DNA of 64,000 nucleotides, from contig NC_088943.1 in assembly GCF_033473495.1 (NCBI RefSeq), forward strand, positions 310,001-374,000. The letters run 5' to 3'. Shown here in pieces: positions 1 to 9,718 of this stretch. The DNA is from Cercospora beticola. Its lineage: Eukaryota > Ascomycota > Dothideomycetes > Mycosphaerellales > Mycosphaerellaceae. The notes below the pieces were generated by a model. The model made no database searches, was not told where the DNA came from, and saw nothing but the letters and a program-made list of their open reading frames with translations. Numbering within the stretch: position 1 is the first letter of the stretch; each line of letters opens with the position of its first letter. The position numbers and the translations under genes are program-made.

Positions 1-2
1 CA

Positions 3-764
3 TTCGGCTTCGATCTAAAGCACCGCGATCTTGCTGAGCTTGAAGAATACTTCGACGCATGGACAGACATCGACGCGCCGGGTCTCGAGCAAGCTCGCAT
101 CCGACGAATTGTTGCAAATTTCCGTGTCCGTCGAACGCTCTTAGAAGGCACTGAACCAGGCGCCCACCACAAAGACCGCCGTCGTCCACGTTTCGATCCT
201 CTTGGTTTGATCAAGTTCTGCGACACTGCGGAGTGGGACTTGATGGATTGGTCGCTACAAGCTCTGGGTCGTATGAGATACAAGCTTCAGCCAGTCTACG
301 AGCAGCTACAAGACCGTAACATCATGAAGTTGCTTGACCTCACCATCACAGAGATCCTCGAGTATCTTCCAAAGCTCGACAAGATCGAACTCCTCGAAAC
401 CCGAATGGTTATCGACACGACCTTTGCCAACAGCTTCGCTCCACTGTGGCAAGTAAAGGCCACCATGGAGCTGCCTGGTGCACCCGCTCAGGCTCGAGAC
501 GCCTTCTTGCAGCAGAAGGACAACATCTGGAGAATGGCCCTGCACTTCGACAAGTTCGAGCGGACTCACGGTGATACGATCCTTGACCATGAATGGCGGC
601 GGATGGTGCACGCCAATAGCGACCTCATTGGCACTCGACCTCCTCCCGCTTTTTGGACGATGGACGACGACGAATACATTCGTCGCAGTGGTCACCCAGA
701 CGAAGACTGGCCACCAACCGAAGACGAGAGCGAGGATGCGGATGAGATGGACGAGGCGGCATAA
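3..764 (+). CDS. hypothetical protein, 5' end cut by window edge
   Basis: The reading frame is open from the first complete codon of the window (position 3) to the stop at 762-764, so the true start lies outside. At least 253 residues are visible. The protein is mixed alpha-helical in appearance, with several Trp-containing stretches in the middle and a Pro/Asp/Glu-rich tail that ends in a run of acidic residues. I recognise no domain and see no signal peptide or membrane segment in the visible part. No intron is needed. A start codon near 207 is not required because the frame continues upstream. The open frame over 250 codons and the coherent composition make a real gene likely; function is unknown. 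Confidence 0.75.
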   Translation, partial: FGFDLKHRDLAELEEYFDAWTDIDAPGLEQARIRRIVANFRVRRTLLEGTEPGAHHKDRRRPRFDPLGLIKFCDTAEWDLMDWSLQALGRMRYKLQPVYEQLQDRNIMKLLDLTITEILEYLPKLDKIELLETRMVIDTTFANSFAPLWQVKATMELPGAPAQARDAFLQQKDNIWRMALHFDKFERTHGDTILDHEWRRMVHANSDLIGTRPPPAFWTMDDDEYIRRSGHPDEDWPPTEDESEDADEMDEAA

Positions 765-1520
765 GCTGTAGGACCACGCATGGGAGGTCAACAAGACTGA
801 CATGAACAGCACGCGCCGCAATTGACAGACTACCTGGAGAGACAGGTACAACTTCTTGCTTCTGGAGAAGCTTGAAGCATGGGCAGTCAGCAGGACTGGT
901 ACTGGCTCAACATCGCATTTGGGACTTGGGCGTAAGGGTATCACTTAATAACCGGCATACATACTATCGCATCTAGCATAGAGCATACACTCAGCGTATG
1001 GGCATCGTGAATAGAATCGCATCGTTCTGAAATAAACAGACTTTCATCCAGTATCACCACACACATGACCTCAACACCGCAATACAGACAGTAATGTTCC
1101 ACTGCTACGGTTGTCCTTTCACTGTATCTGTATATTCAATGTAGTTTCATGCCCGCACTGTTCTGACACTTTCTGAGCAAAATTTGCTCACACGACGTAT
1201 GGTGACAACAGTGAAGGGCTGCCAGATGCAGCGATCCAGCCGGCGGATGGAATGTCGCTGGAAGGGAGGAAGTGATCGGGCGAGAGGATAGAATACTGGA
1301 GAGAAGAGGCGGAAGGTTGGCCATTTCCAAGGTTGATACAGGGCGGGATGATGCCATCAGATCAGTCGTTGGCAGCGATGGTGAGAACAATGGACGTCCG
1401 GCAGGTTCGTGCTTGCCAGACGGCTCGCGATCATCAGCAGGACACGCACCTCGAGCTTCCGATCTGACAAGCCGAAAGTGGGAGAATTACCATTCAACTG
1501 TGACTGATCATTCTGACGCC
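765..1520. other. intergenic stretch, nothing recognised
   Basis: This region holds no convincing gene. Short open stretches occur on both strands without a good start or composition. It contains the 3' flank of the gene ending at 764. Confidence 0.5.
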
Positions 1521-2234
1521 ATGTATAAATTCAGAACTTCTTTACATCTCTCTCAATTACAAGCCAGCGTCCGGATCGATGGGCATGGACGACGAGCTTC
1601 GCGAGACTTCATACGCAGAAGAAATCAAGACTCCTGGAGATCACTTCTGATTTCGCCTTCTTGTCACAAATGCCAGATCTTTGTCAAAGCTGCAGCCAGG
1701 CCGAGAGTCATCGATTGCATTGTCGCAGCAAAGCTGGACAAACAGATCGAGAGTGCCAATCCTTCCGGCGGACTAGATCTCTTCGACATGGCAAGATCAC
1801 GCAAGTTCTATCGAGAAGCTGGAGATGCAGGCAGCCAGTCCACCTCTGACGCAGGCATGCAAGTCGTATGCCGTTTTCCCTTCATGTCAGTCGACGGGTG
1901 GAAAGAAAGTTACGAAGGGCCTGTCCCGCCGCCATATCAGAGCGCAGATTATGCCGATCGTTCAACAACGTCCACAGGCTCAATACTCAGATATTTTGAC
2001 TGCTGCATCACAGCGAGCAGTGATCATTGTGTCCAAAGTCGGTCCAATGTTGATGCCTCAGGCATCAAGTCATGGTGTTGGAGGCGTTGCCGACAGACTT
2101 CGGGACAGCCGATGAGCTTGATCCGACCTCTGCTGCTCCTCCCCACGCACGTCATTGACTTGTGCTATTATTCTTACGCCTCAGACATTCATTGGAACTT
2201 GACTCAAAGCACATTGGGGAGCTATTGGACCTGA
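1521..2234 (+). CDS. doubtful hypothetical ORF
   Basis: This frame is open from 1272, but the first ATG in it is at 1521, giving 237 residues. The ATG overlaps a TATA-like ATGTATAAAT, so the same bases could instead be a promoter for a downstream start. The middle part contains a CHKC-type Cys pair and an acidic, Tyr-rich stretch; the C-terminus is Leu/Tyr-rich. No domain is recognised. Two other frames are also partly open across 1661-2115, which lowers confidence. It could be a real orphan gene, one exon of a differently spliced gene, or chance. Confidence 0.25.
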   Translation: MYKFRTSLHLSQLQASVRIDGHGRRASRDFIRRRNQDSWRSLLISPSCHKCQIFVKAAARPRVIDCIVAAKLDKQIESANPSGGLDLFDMARSRKFYREAGDAGSQSTSDAGMQVVCRFPFMSVDGWKESYEGPVPPPYQSADYADRSTTSTGSILRYFDCCITASSDHCVQSRSNVDASGIKSWCWRRCRQTSGQPMSLIRPLLLLPTHVIDLCYYSYASDIHWNLTQSTLGSYWT

Positions 2235-2361
2235 GGGGAGGACTCTGAGGACCATATCCATGACCAGCAAAGGTCTTCTGCGAGTGCAGCGTCAGAGCCA
2301 AGACCGCGACCTACAAGCTCCAAAGTACAAGAGCCCAAACTACAAGAAGACTCAAGAAGTC

Positions 2362-3192
2362 ATGCCGCCGACTACTCTCATGTCGTTATCTGACGAGCTT
2401 CTCGCCCACCTCTGCAGCTATGCCATGACCCACCAGCCGCCTCCTCCAATTACCAAAACGACATCCTACCTACAACACCCGCCTCCAGGCTTAATCTCCG
2501 AACAAATCTCAAAAACGCTCCGTGGCCTTCTTACACCCTTCCGATGCTGCAGCCGGCTCTACCGTATCGCAAAACACCAGTTTCTCGAATCCAACATCAT
2601 CCTTCTCCATCTCAGCGATATTCGTGGCTCAGCAAGCAGGCTAGAGTTCACCTCTGGAACTTCGCAGATGATCATGACCGGCAACCCTGAGACTTTGCTG
2701 CGAAACCTTGTACACGTTGAGCTTGTCGTCAGCATCTCCGACATGCGAGCACCTTTCAGTCAACCTTTCGCCTCTAGAACTTCTGGGAAATTGTGGAAGA
2801 GCGGAAGTGATGTGTTGAGTTTGAACAGGGAAGCGCAGAATTTGAAGCGCCTTGCTGTGCTGTGTCCAAATTTGAGAACGCTGCATGTTTGTCTCAAGGT
2901 TGATGAGTGGGTACTGTATGGCAAGGGGCCGGAGTTGAAGAGGAAGACACAGGAGGAGGTGGAGGCTGGCAATGCCAATGATGCTGGCAGTAGATACTTG
3001 AGGCTCGCGGAGTTGGTTGTGGAGCTGGCGAGGGAAGTGGAGGTAAAGTTCGTGACGGTTTCGTTCAATCATTGGAGGAGTTCGGCGGAGGCTGTAGATG
3101 TGCGAGAGAAGAGTCCGGAGGAAGTCCTGGATGCTTGTATTGGGAGCAGTTTGCATGAGACCTGGTTTGGACCTATTGCGAGGATCGGATAA
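2362..3192 (+). CDS. F-box-like hypothetical protein
   Basis: Single-exon gene. The frame has ATGs at 2260 and 2362. I chose 2362 because it sits directly before the segment MSLSDELLAHLCSY, which looks like the first helix of an F-box-like motif; the extra 34 residues from 2260 are basic and low-complexity. This gives 276 residues. After the N-terminal helix comes a Pro-rich loop, then a segment with LLTPFRCCSRLYRIAKHQF spacing typical of the second half of such motifs. The rest is Leu-rich and could carry weak leucine-rich-repeat character. Known F-box proteins bind Skp1 and select targets for ubiquitination; that role here is inference. Confidence 0.65.
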   Translation: MPPTTLMSLSDELLAHLCSYAMTHQPPPPITKTTSYLQHPPPGLISEQISKTLRGLLTPFRCCSRLYRIAKHQFLESNIILLHLSDIRGSASRLEFTSGTSQMIMTGNPETLLRNLVHVELVVSISDMRAPFSQPFASRTSGKLWKSGSDVLSLNREAQNLKRLAVLCPNLRTLHVCLKVDEWVLYGKGPELKRKTQEEVEAGNANDAGSRYLRLAELVVELAREVEVKFVTVSFNHWRSSAEAVDVREKSPEEVLDACIGSSLHETWFGPIARIG

Positions 3193-4118
3193 CTCGGCAT
3201 TTCAATGAATGCTTTCATAATCGCAGACGAAGTCCTGCTGTCCATGGTGTTTATACGTATCCTCATCCGCACCCTTACCTTTGATTGTTCTCAGACCCCA
3301 GTACTTCGCTCCCCGGCGTGTCGTACCATGCCTTGCATTTGTCACTGCGCACCTCAAACACTTGTCTGCGTCTTCAGCTGTTCATACTCGAAGGGGCTGT
3401 GGCAGGCAGAGCTTCCTCTGCTCTGGCAACTATCACATGCAATAGCTCTTGTTCTTCGTGGCTGATGCGACCATGCGCAAGGGCAGGGTGCAGCGGAATG
3501 ATGTCCACGCTGCTCACTCCCTTGCGTGTGGGAAACTCCTTTTGTTGTCAAGAGGGTGCGGGTTTGGGCGCTTGCAGGCCTTTCAACCGGCGTCTCGTTG
3601 AGGAGATCTGTACGACGTGGTCATGCGAGGTCTTGAGAGTCGGCACTGGATCAAGAAAAGAGGCCAGCTAGAACGAGGCTGGACATCGATACTGCGGCTT
3701 TGCACTGGGTTGCTTGATGTTCTTATCTATCTCTCTTGTGGGGTCGAGCTGCTCTTCCGGTGCTGGCGCCACTCTCAATGTCTGCCGCAAGCTTCCACAG
3801 ATCTTGCCCGTTGCCAGACCTCGTTGTGCTCGCCTGCCTCCCATCAGCGGTGGCAACACCATGGCTCCTGATACAAAGGCGTGCTCGATCGTGGTACTGT
3901 GGCCTCTCGGAGAGCTCGTGCGTGTGATACTGTTGTTGTCGTTCCCATGTGGTACGTGGATGCCCTCCAACCTGCAGGCTACCTCCAGCCAGACCCTACC
4001 CCTCCTTGCCCGTCCTCCTCCCGCAAGCCCCTCACCACCGAGCTTCGGCCGCCTTCCTCACTGCCACGCCATTGAGCAATATATTTGCCGCCAATGTTGA
4101 GTACATTATCAATAACAT
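3193..4118. other. intergenic stretch upstream of the tRNA
   Basis: No convincing gene. Overlapping open stretches on both strands between 3668 and 4100 (one of 100 codons on the minus strand) have Pro/Ser/Cys-rich composition without recognisable motifs, and I take them as chance. Confidence 0.45.
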
Positions 4119-4263
4119 GTCGAGGTAGTGTAGTGGTCAACACATCAGGCCTGTAAAGTCCCCCAAAGGCAAGCGGCGGCGGCGGCATGGCATGGCAAAG
4201 GCGATTGGCAATGGTGGTTCTACACGGTTCCTGATAACGTCAGTTCGAATCTGGCCCTCGACA
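4119..4263 (+). tRNA. tRNA with a 73-nt intron, probably tRNA-Thr(UGU)
   Basis: The arms fold by hand. Acceptor stem GTCGAGG (4119-4125) pairs with CCTCGAC (4256-4262) over seven pairs, with discriminator A at 4263. The D stem is 4128-4131 with 4140-4143 around AGTGGTCA. The anticodon stem TCAGG (4145-4149) pairs with CCTGA (4230-4234). The T arm GTCAG/CTGGC encloses the canonical TTCGAAT loop (4244-4250). The intron lies after base 37, about 4156-4228, and is GC-rich with CGG repeats. With this stem the anticodon is TGT (4152-4154), reading Thr, but position 33 would then be C instead of the usual T. A one-base shift gives a normal T33 and anticodon GTA (Tyr), at the cost of a stem mismatch. 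Tyr tRNAs in fungi carry introns, so identity remains open between the two. Confidence 0.88.
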
Positions 4264-4270
4264 AACATTC

Positions 4271-4275
4271 TTTTT
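4271..4275 (+). terminator. RNA polymerase III T-run terminator
   Basis: Five consecutive T residues begin eight bases after the tRNA discriminator base, as expected for Pol III termination. Confidence 0.8.
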
Positions 4276-5790
4276 GGACTTTTCGAGTGATGTCGAATAT
4301 CCTTTTTTTGCTCCGCCCTCGGTCTGAAACGTGGTGGTGCTTTTGGCCATTAGATGCGCAGATGCGACGGTCTCTGCTTGCGAATTAGTAGTGGAGATAA
4401 TGATGTGTTGTGCTTTTGCTCTTCAAATGCGACATTGCATTGTGTTTTGCAACCCTTCCAGCCGCCAAGGATGAACTCCTTTCACGGCTTGTTTTTGCCT
4501 CGCTCAACGATATCACAACTGCTGCCTGCCACCAACTGTGCAAATACAAGCCTTGTGATGCCCCATGTAGCAGCAGAGATATCATTTCGTTGGACCTCGT
4601 GCACCTGAGCAGATGGTTGAGGCTTTGTTCCACGGCGCTGGCAGCCGTGAAGGATTGAAGGACCGCGGGCATCAGCAACGACAAATGTGACAAGGCTAAT
4701 AGCAACAGCTTGTGTATTTCTCGCGCGAGACGGCGCTACTTGTCACTGATGAGCGGCGTGGATGAAAGTCTACCTCTACAACATCTCTGTCTGATAAGGC
4801 CACCTGCTCCATTTGCAGCAGCAGCTATTGCAATCTTGCCCCCTTGATCTTCTCTCGCCGCATGGCTCAAAAGGTGGGAGATGTACTCAATTAATCCTAT
4901 CGTGATGTTGAGAGCTTTTCTACATTCGCTGCTGCAGTATTGATGGCGGTGCTGCAGCGAGCTGCAAAAATTCGACTTTTGCTCAATAATCACGTCACAT
5001 ATCGCGTTGTCAAAACAATCCTTCCACCCCCATCCACATTCTCATCCGCTCGATATCTCCATATAGCGCGGCAGCAAAAGGGTATCTGCATCTGAGAAAA
5101 AGGGCCGACCATTCGTGATCTATTTCCGCCCTTCACCGCCGCAAAAAGCAAAAGGAACTCTGAAAAAAGAATTGCCGCGACTCAGAATTGAACTGAGGTC
5201 ATCAGATACGGGTTGCCAGCCCCGCCCAGTCAGACTAAGACGGTGCCGTTGCCAGCGGTCGCCGAAGCCACCAGGGTGACTGGGACTTTGGCCCTCTGAT
5301 ATGCTTTCCACTACACCATCGCGGCGATTTTTGTTGAAGGCAGCAGTGGAAGGCGGGTATATATTGCTCAAATGACGTACAGGGGAAGTGAAAGGTATTG
5401 GGAGTGTCTATTTGAGCTCCGGCGGCTGGAGCATAGTGGCATTTCTACTGGTACGGACCTGCAGTTCGTCGTTTCTGGATATCATACCGATTCATCACGC
5501 AGTGATACTGGACGCTGAAGCACTGATACAACAGTGCTTGATCACCATCAAAACGGGCTCAAAGAAGGGGCGCCCGCGTGGCATGGTACAAGCTTCCGCA
5601 TCCGGAAGACAAAGGGAGTGTGATCGGTGAGGGATACTCGTAATCATAGCATTATTCATCGCTCTATCTTTGATCGTCTATACCGCGCGTATGGCTGTCG
5701 CTTCACTGCCACTTTTCCGCGGCTCTGTTCTGCAGAGGGCGATCAATCATCTACCAACGCCTTCCCACCAAGCAACTATCTGCACCATCC
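4276..5790. other. intergenic stretch, nothing recognised
   Basis: About 1.5 kb without a convincing gene. Short open stretches occur on both strands. It lies between the tRNA and the 3' end of a minus-strand gene, so no protein-gene promoter is required here. Confidence 0.5.
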
Positions 5791-6915
5791 TCACCACTTC
5801 TTACACTTCTTCCACACTCCCTCCGCACCCTTCCTCGTAGCACTCCGATAGCACCGCGCCGCCTCCTCTCTGCCTCGATTCACATACGCCACGCCATCCT
5901 GCATATCCCACTCCTGGATGTCATCACCGTTCTCATCCGCACCCATCCACGTCCAAAACTTCATATCGTCCTGCAGAAACCACATCATCTCCGCCGTGAG
6001 CTTGCCTCCTACCTCAATATCGTTGAAGATCTTTAGCGTCTTCTGGATCTTTGGCAGGATCTCGTCCTGCAGCATCCACTGTGACTCCCTCGCAATGCGT
6101 GATGGAATCGTAGTGATGGCCGTGGAGGAGGCGCTCGATGCTGGTGTCTCGAAGAACTCCCAGATTGTGTTTTCTCCGTCGAGCGCCGCATCAGTGGCCC
6201 ACAGGTATCGCTGCTGGAGGAGCGAGAATCGACGGCGGAAATTGATCGTCCAGCGCCGCAGGTAGTTGTGCTCACGGGGTGGTTTGACCGTGAGGTCCGT
6301 GTACCGCCAGAGGTATGGCTCGCAGATGCTGAACGACTCGATTTGATCAAAAGCCAGTTCAGGAAGGTGGGACGGCATGGAGCGGTACAGCTGCAATGGG
6401 TCGCGCTGGGTGATGCTGTAGTCCTGCGCGAGATCGACGTGCAGGTGAATGCTCTTTGCGAGGTATGTGGTGGTCTTGAAGAGATTAGCGAGTAGGGAGT
6501 ATAGGTAAGATTGTGTGTTTACCTTCTCGGCGTCGAGGCGAAGGCAGGTGGTGATCTGCTCGGCTTCTTTCTCCTTGACCGCGCGCAGGACGTACTTCTT
6601 GTCGTCCTGTCCCTGGACGGCATAGCGCTCGATCAGGACGCAGAGGCGCGAAGGGAGAGTGTACAGCATTGTGTCTATGTCTGCTGTGGATGCGGCGGCC
6701 TTCGATCGAGCGACGAGTTGAGAAAGCATTTTGTAGGCGGGAAGGAGACTGAACCTGGCGAAGGGTGGAGAGGGGGAGATCGCTTTGTAGAGCTCGAGCG
6801 CGCGTGCATGTGCAGGGGGTGATAGCAAAGATCGATGCGATTGACGGCGGAAGAGATATATCGATGAGAAGGCAGACTGGCGCGCAGCTCGTGAAGGTAT
6901 ACTAGCGCGATTCAC
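5791..6915 (-). CDS. hypothetical protein with mitochondrial-type N-terminus
   Basis: A 374-codon frame on the minus strand starts with ATG at 6915. The first 40 residues are rich in Arg, Ser and Ala without any acidic residue, which is what a mitochondrial presequence looks like; an alternative start is the Met at 6729. The rest is helical, with a Trp-rich segment near residues 205-245 and a basic C-terminus. There is a likely 48-nt intron at 6475-6522 (minus strand: GTAAAC donor, a GCTAAT branch site about 11 nt before a CAAG acceptor). Because 48 is a multiple of three and contains no stop, the frame is open whether or not it is removed; spliced length would be 358 residues. No family is recognised. 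Confidence 0.7.
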   Translation of the reverse strand: MNRASIPSRAARQSAFSSIYLFRRQSHRSLLSPPAHARALELYKAISPSPPFARFSLLPAYKMLSQLVARSKAAASTADIDTMLYTLPSRLCVLIERYAVQGQDDKKYVLRAVKEKEAEQITTCLRLDAEKVNTQSYLYSLLANLFKTTTYLAKSIHLHVDLAQDYSITQRDPLQLYRSMPSHLPELAFDQIESFSICEPYLWRYTDLTVKPPREHNYLRRWTINFRRRFSLLQQRYLWATDAALDGENTIWEFFETPASSASSTAITTIPSRIARESQWMLQDEILPKIQKTLKIFNDIEVGGKLTAEMMWFLQDDMKFWTWMGADENGDDIQEWDMQDGVAYVNRGREEAARCYRSATRKGAEGVWKKCKKW

Positions 6916-7439
6916 TGGACAGGGGTCCGCAACGCTTCACGCTTCACATTCGCCAACAAAACAGTGAATGGCGGTTCAAGCATGTGTAAAAGGAAGTGTG
7001 ATATATGATGAAGATTGCGCAGAAACGTGATGGATCATTGAGGAACCGCAGGTGTTTTGAGTAAGCTCAATGTTTGCGGGAGCTGCTTGCTGCGCCCACG
7101 AGCAAGCGTTCAGACCGTCAAAAAGAGCAGCTCTCCGGAAACCGGCAATCTTGATCGAGTCCAACTGCCCAGAAACGAGGTGCGTGTATGACAGCGGCTT
7201 TTTGACGGCTGTAGTCTGTCTAAGCACTGTTGGAACCGCAGATGTCCAAGAGCAGTCGCAGGATGAATGATCACCAACGCGGCGCGAGAACTTCGCTGCT
7301 TGTGGGATTGGATTCTCAGATCTCAGTACTCAGCATCGTCAAGACCGAGCGCTCTAGATGCTCGTCTGTCCTTCGCTGTGCCATGCTGCGATGCCCTCTC
7401 GTTCCCGGCTGGCGCATTTTGCAAGGGTAGCATCCAACG
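6916..7439. other. intergenic stretch, promoter side of the minus-strand gene
   Basis: About 520 bp upstream of the minus-strand gene starting at 6915. I see no gene. The promoter of that gene should lie here, but no clear TATA or CCAAT box stands out. Confidence 0.45.
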
Positions 7440-8765
7440 AGGCTACCCGACCAACTGAACGGCTGCACCATCATGCCCAACAGCATGCGAAGCCATCGAT
7501 AGACTTTCCGCCCTGCAGCAGTTCACCTCGCAACGCAGCGTCGACGTCAACTCAGGCAGCAACGCAAGGCTCGGCCAAGCCTGGCCCAAGCTTCCTCGCG
7601 CACAAAACAGTCGCCGCGCTCTTCTCACTTTCTCTCCTTCTTCTTCCTCAAAGATTGGTCGCCAGCGGGAGTGTCAATTTGTGGACAATGACTCAGTTGC
7701 ACAATTTGGCGGTATGGACCGCACGCAGCACTTGGATGTTGGCACTCGCGGTCACTCAGCTCTCTTCGCTGCCCTCGGGCAACGATTCCATGAGAGGCTC
7801 TGAACGACCTGGCTGAACACTTTCATCAGCGAGAGTTGCCTATATCGAAAATGCTTTCTTGTTCCAGTTGTGCTCGTTGAGTTCATTGAGCATGATGAAG
7901 ATCAGAGCGGACATTTCTCATAGCCTTTGATAGTCTCACAATGCCAATGCCATCTTCTTCTCACCGTCCTGCTAGTCATCTTGCACCCCGCCGCATCGAA
8001 ATGCAACCTCAGGCGCGTCGCCGAAAGTGCGGATCGGCGGCTTGGCACAAGAATAAAAACGTGCTCTTCGTCGCTCGCTTTCTTCCCCTCTCCTCCTCAA
8101 GTATCCACAGGTGCGTTCGTTCAGAACGTCACGGCGCTCGCGGTCACTTCGCTCTCCTCGCTGCTTTCGAGCAACGATTCATGAGATGCTGAAAGACCTG
8201 GCTGGACACCTGCCAGCGAGAGCAGCCCAGATTAAAACACGACTGCCTATGTTCCTTCGTCTCTTCGAGGTCAAGGAGCAAGGTGCGCAGCAGTCGGACA
8301 TTTTTCTGCTATAGCTTCGCAAGCTCTGTCTTCCATCCACATAGAGTCCATCAAATCATTCTTCTCGCACTTCCGCCGTCGCGTCCTCCCACCACACCTC
8401 GCCGTCATGACAACAGCACGTGTGCCAAGCCTGGCCCAAGCTTCGCAAGCACAAAAAGCCAGCCATCTTTCTCGCACTTTCTTCTCTTATTCTTCTCCTT
8501 CATCTCATCCGTCCCCGCGACGGCCGGCATGGAGCAATGGCATCAGGCAACTGGTTCTGGCTCTGGCAATTGGCAACGGCACTCACAGTCGCTCGACTCT
8601 CCTGCTCACGCGGACTTCATGAGAGCTTCGAAAGACTTGACTTCGGTCAGCAAGAGCAGCCCAAATCAAACACCATCACATCAATTTGGCAAGCCTTCGT
8701 CTCAGCTGAGTTCAATGAGCAAGGTGTGGCTTGATGCGAACATTTCATCCCTTTTGTAGCTGTTC
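7440..8765 (+). repeat. three diverged tandem copies, about 390-440 bp each
   Basis: Three blocks share the same order of landmarks. A CCTGGCCCAAGCTTC element occurs near 7578 and 8427. A C/T-rich stretch follows (7610-7650, 8070-8100, 8480-8520). Next comes a GCGGTCACT- or ACAGTCGCT-type segment with TTCATGAGA or CCATGAGA. Each block ends in a GGACATTT-like box followed by TAGC, near 7911, 8297 and 8739. The last spacings are 386 and 442 bp. The copies contain small indels and stops. The third copy keeps the longest open frame (8420-8734), encoding a Trp-rich then acidic tail. They look like an old tandem duplication of a small gene or element now decayed. Confidence 0.6.
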
Positions 8766-9070
8766 AATGGATTCATCTCTCAATCTGACCGCTCTCTCAA
8801 CAGTCTTCAATCGTTTCATTCTGTTGGTTGCACATTGGATGTCATTGCAGCTGACCTCGTCGCAGAGCGACCGTTGTAGGCAGAAGTGAAGAAGATGTGA
8901 AGTCAAGTTGTTCGCGCGCGCGCTGCAGGTGCGTGAGCTGCGGCCGCGCTGTTTACTCCGCCCCTCTTCCGCTTCGCTTCCTCCTTTTCCCAACGAACGA
9001 CAGACATCAGAAGGCAAGCAGACATCAGACGCAAAACATCGCTCGATGTATCCACTGACAGAGAATAGCC
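8766..9070. promoter_or_regulatory. upstream region of the RNase H-fold gene
   Basis: About 300 bp separate the end of the repeat block from the ATG at 9071. A pyrimidine-rich tract lies at 8957-8995, followed by an A-rich leader, a common arrangement before fungal starts. No clear TATA box is seen. Confidence 0.35.
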
Positions 9071-9634
9071 ATGGCACCAAGACAAGCTGTTTCCTGGTTC
9101 TCCGCCAACAACGACTACCTCGCGGCACCTCGTGCCATTGAGATCTTCACGGACGGCTCCTACGTCGATTGGAATCGTGCCGCAGGCTGTGGGTTCGTTT
9201 TTTGGGAGCGAGATCACTGGGCTTGCCGCGCTTTCGCTCTGGGCCAGGTGACTGGCTCCGCCGCCTCGAGGGGCCAAGGCTCACAAGACGCAGAGAAATG
9301 GGGAATTCTCTACGCTCTCGACTGGGTGAAGAGTAACTGGGCCCCCGCGGGCGAATTTGACGTCGTCATCCTGCGCGTGGACTCGACGTACGCGATCGGA
9401 GACATCGTTTGGGAGTACGAGCAGCGGAGTGAGCCCATGCACGACCCCATCGAGGACGAGATCGTGGACTTGATCCACCAGCTGGCAGACGCTGGCATCA
9501 CGGTGCAAATGCTGCACGTTCCGCGAGACTCGTGCCGCGGCAACCAGTTGGCCGACTGGTGTGCCTGGAACGGCCGAGTGGCGACAGAGGAGGGGCACGA
9601 TTCGTACGTGTACTTCGGTCGCGTGGAGGACTGA
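9071..9634 (+). CDS. stand-alone RNase H-fold protein
   Basis: Single exon, 187 residues, with a good start context (GCCATGGC). The protein spans one ribonuclease H-like domain. The first strand carries IEIFTDGSY with the first acidic residue at D28. The second acidic residue is E75 in the helix after a SQDAEKWG segment. The third is D104 in LRVDSTYAI. The fourth is D162 in GNQLADW, preceded by a VPRDSCRGN loop. All four expected acidic positions are therefore present, so catalytic activity is plausible. No reverse transcriptase, integrase or mitochondrial leader is attached. It could be a domesticated RNase H from a non-LTR element or a cellular type I RNase H relative. The substrate in the known family is RNA in RNA-DNA hybrids; that it acts so here is inference. 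Confidence 0.85.
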   Translation: MAPRQAVSWFSANNDYLAAPRAIEIFTDGSYVDWNRAAGCGFVFWERDHWACRAFALGQVTGSAASRGQGSQDAEKWGILYALDWVKSNWAPAGEFDVVILRVDSTYAIGDIVWEYEQRSEPMHDPIEDEIVDLIHQLADAGITVQMLHVPRDSCRGNQLADWCAWNGRVATEEGHDSYVYFGRVED

Positions 9635-9718
9635 TGGCGGACGAGTGATGGCAATGAACGGGTAATTCCACGAGCCACACGCGCTTCCGGCTGACTCTCC
9701 CTCGTACGGCCCAGCGGC

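Noticed and set aside
306..944. Long minus-strand open frame opposite the first gene
   Set aside because: It mirrors a better plus-strand coding frame that continues from the window edge; composition is Val/Ser/Leu-rich as expected of an antisense shadow.
1272..1520. Extension of the doubtful ORF upstream from a GTG
   Set aside because: Nuclear fungal genes start at ATG; the first ATG in frame is at 1521.
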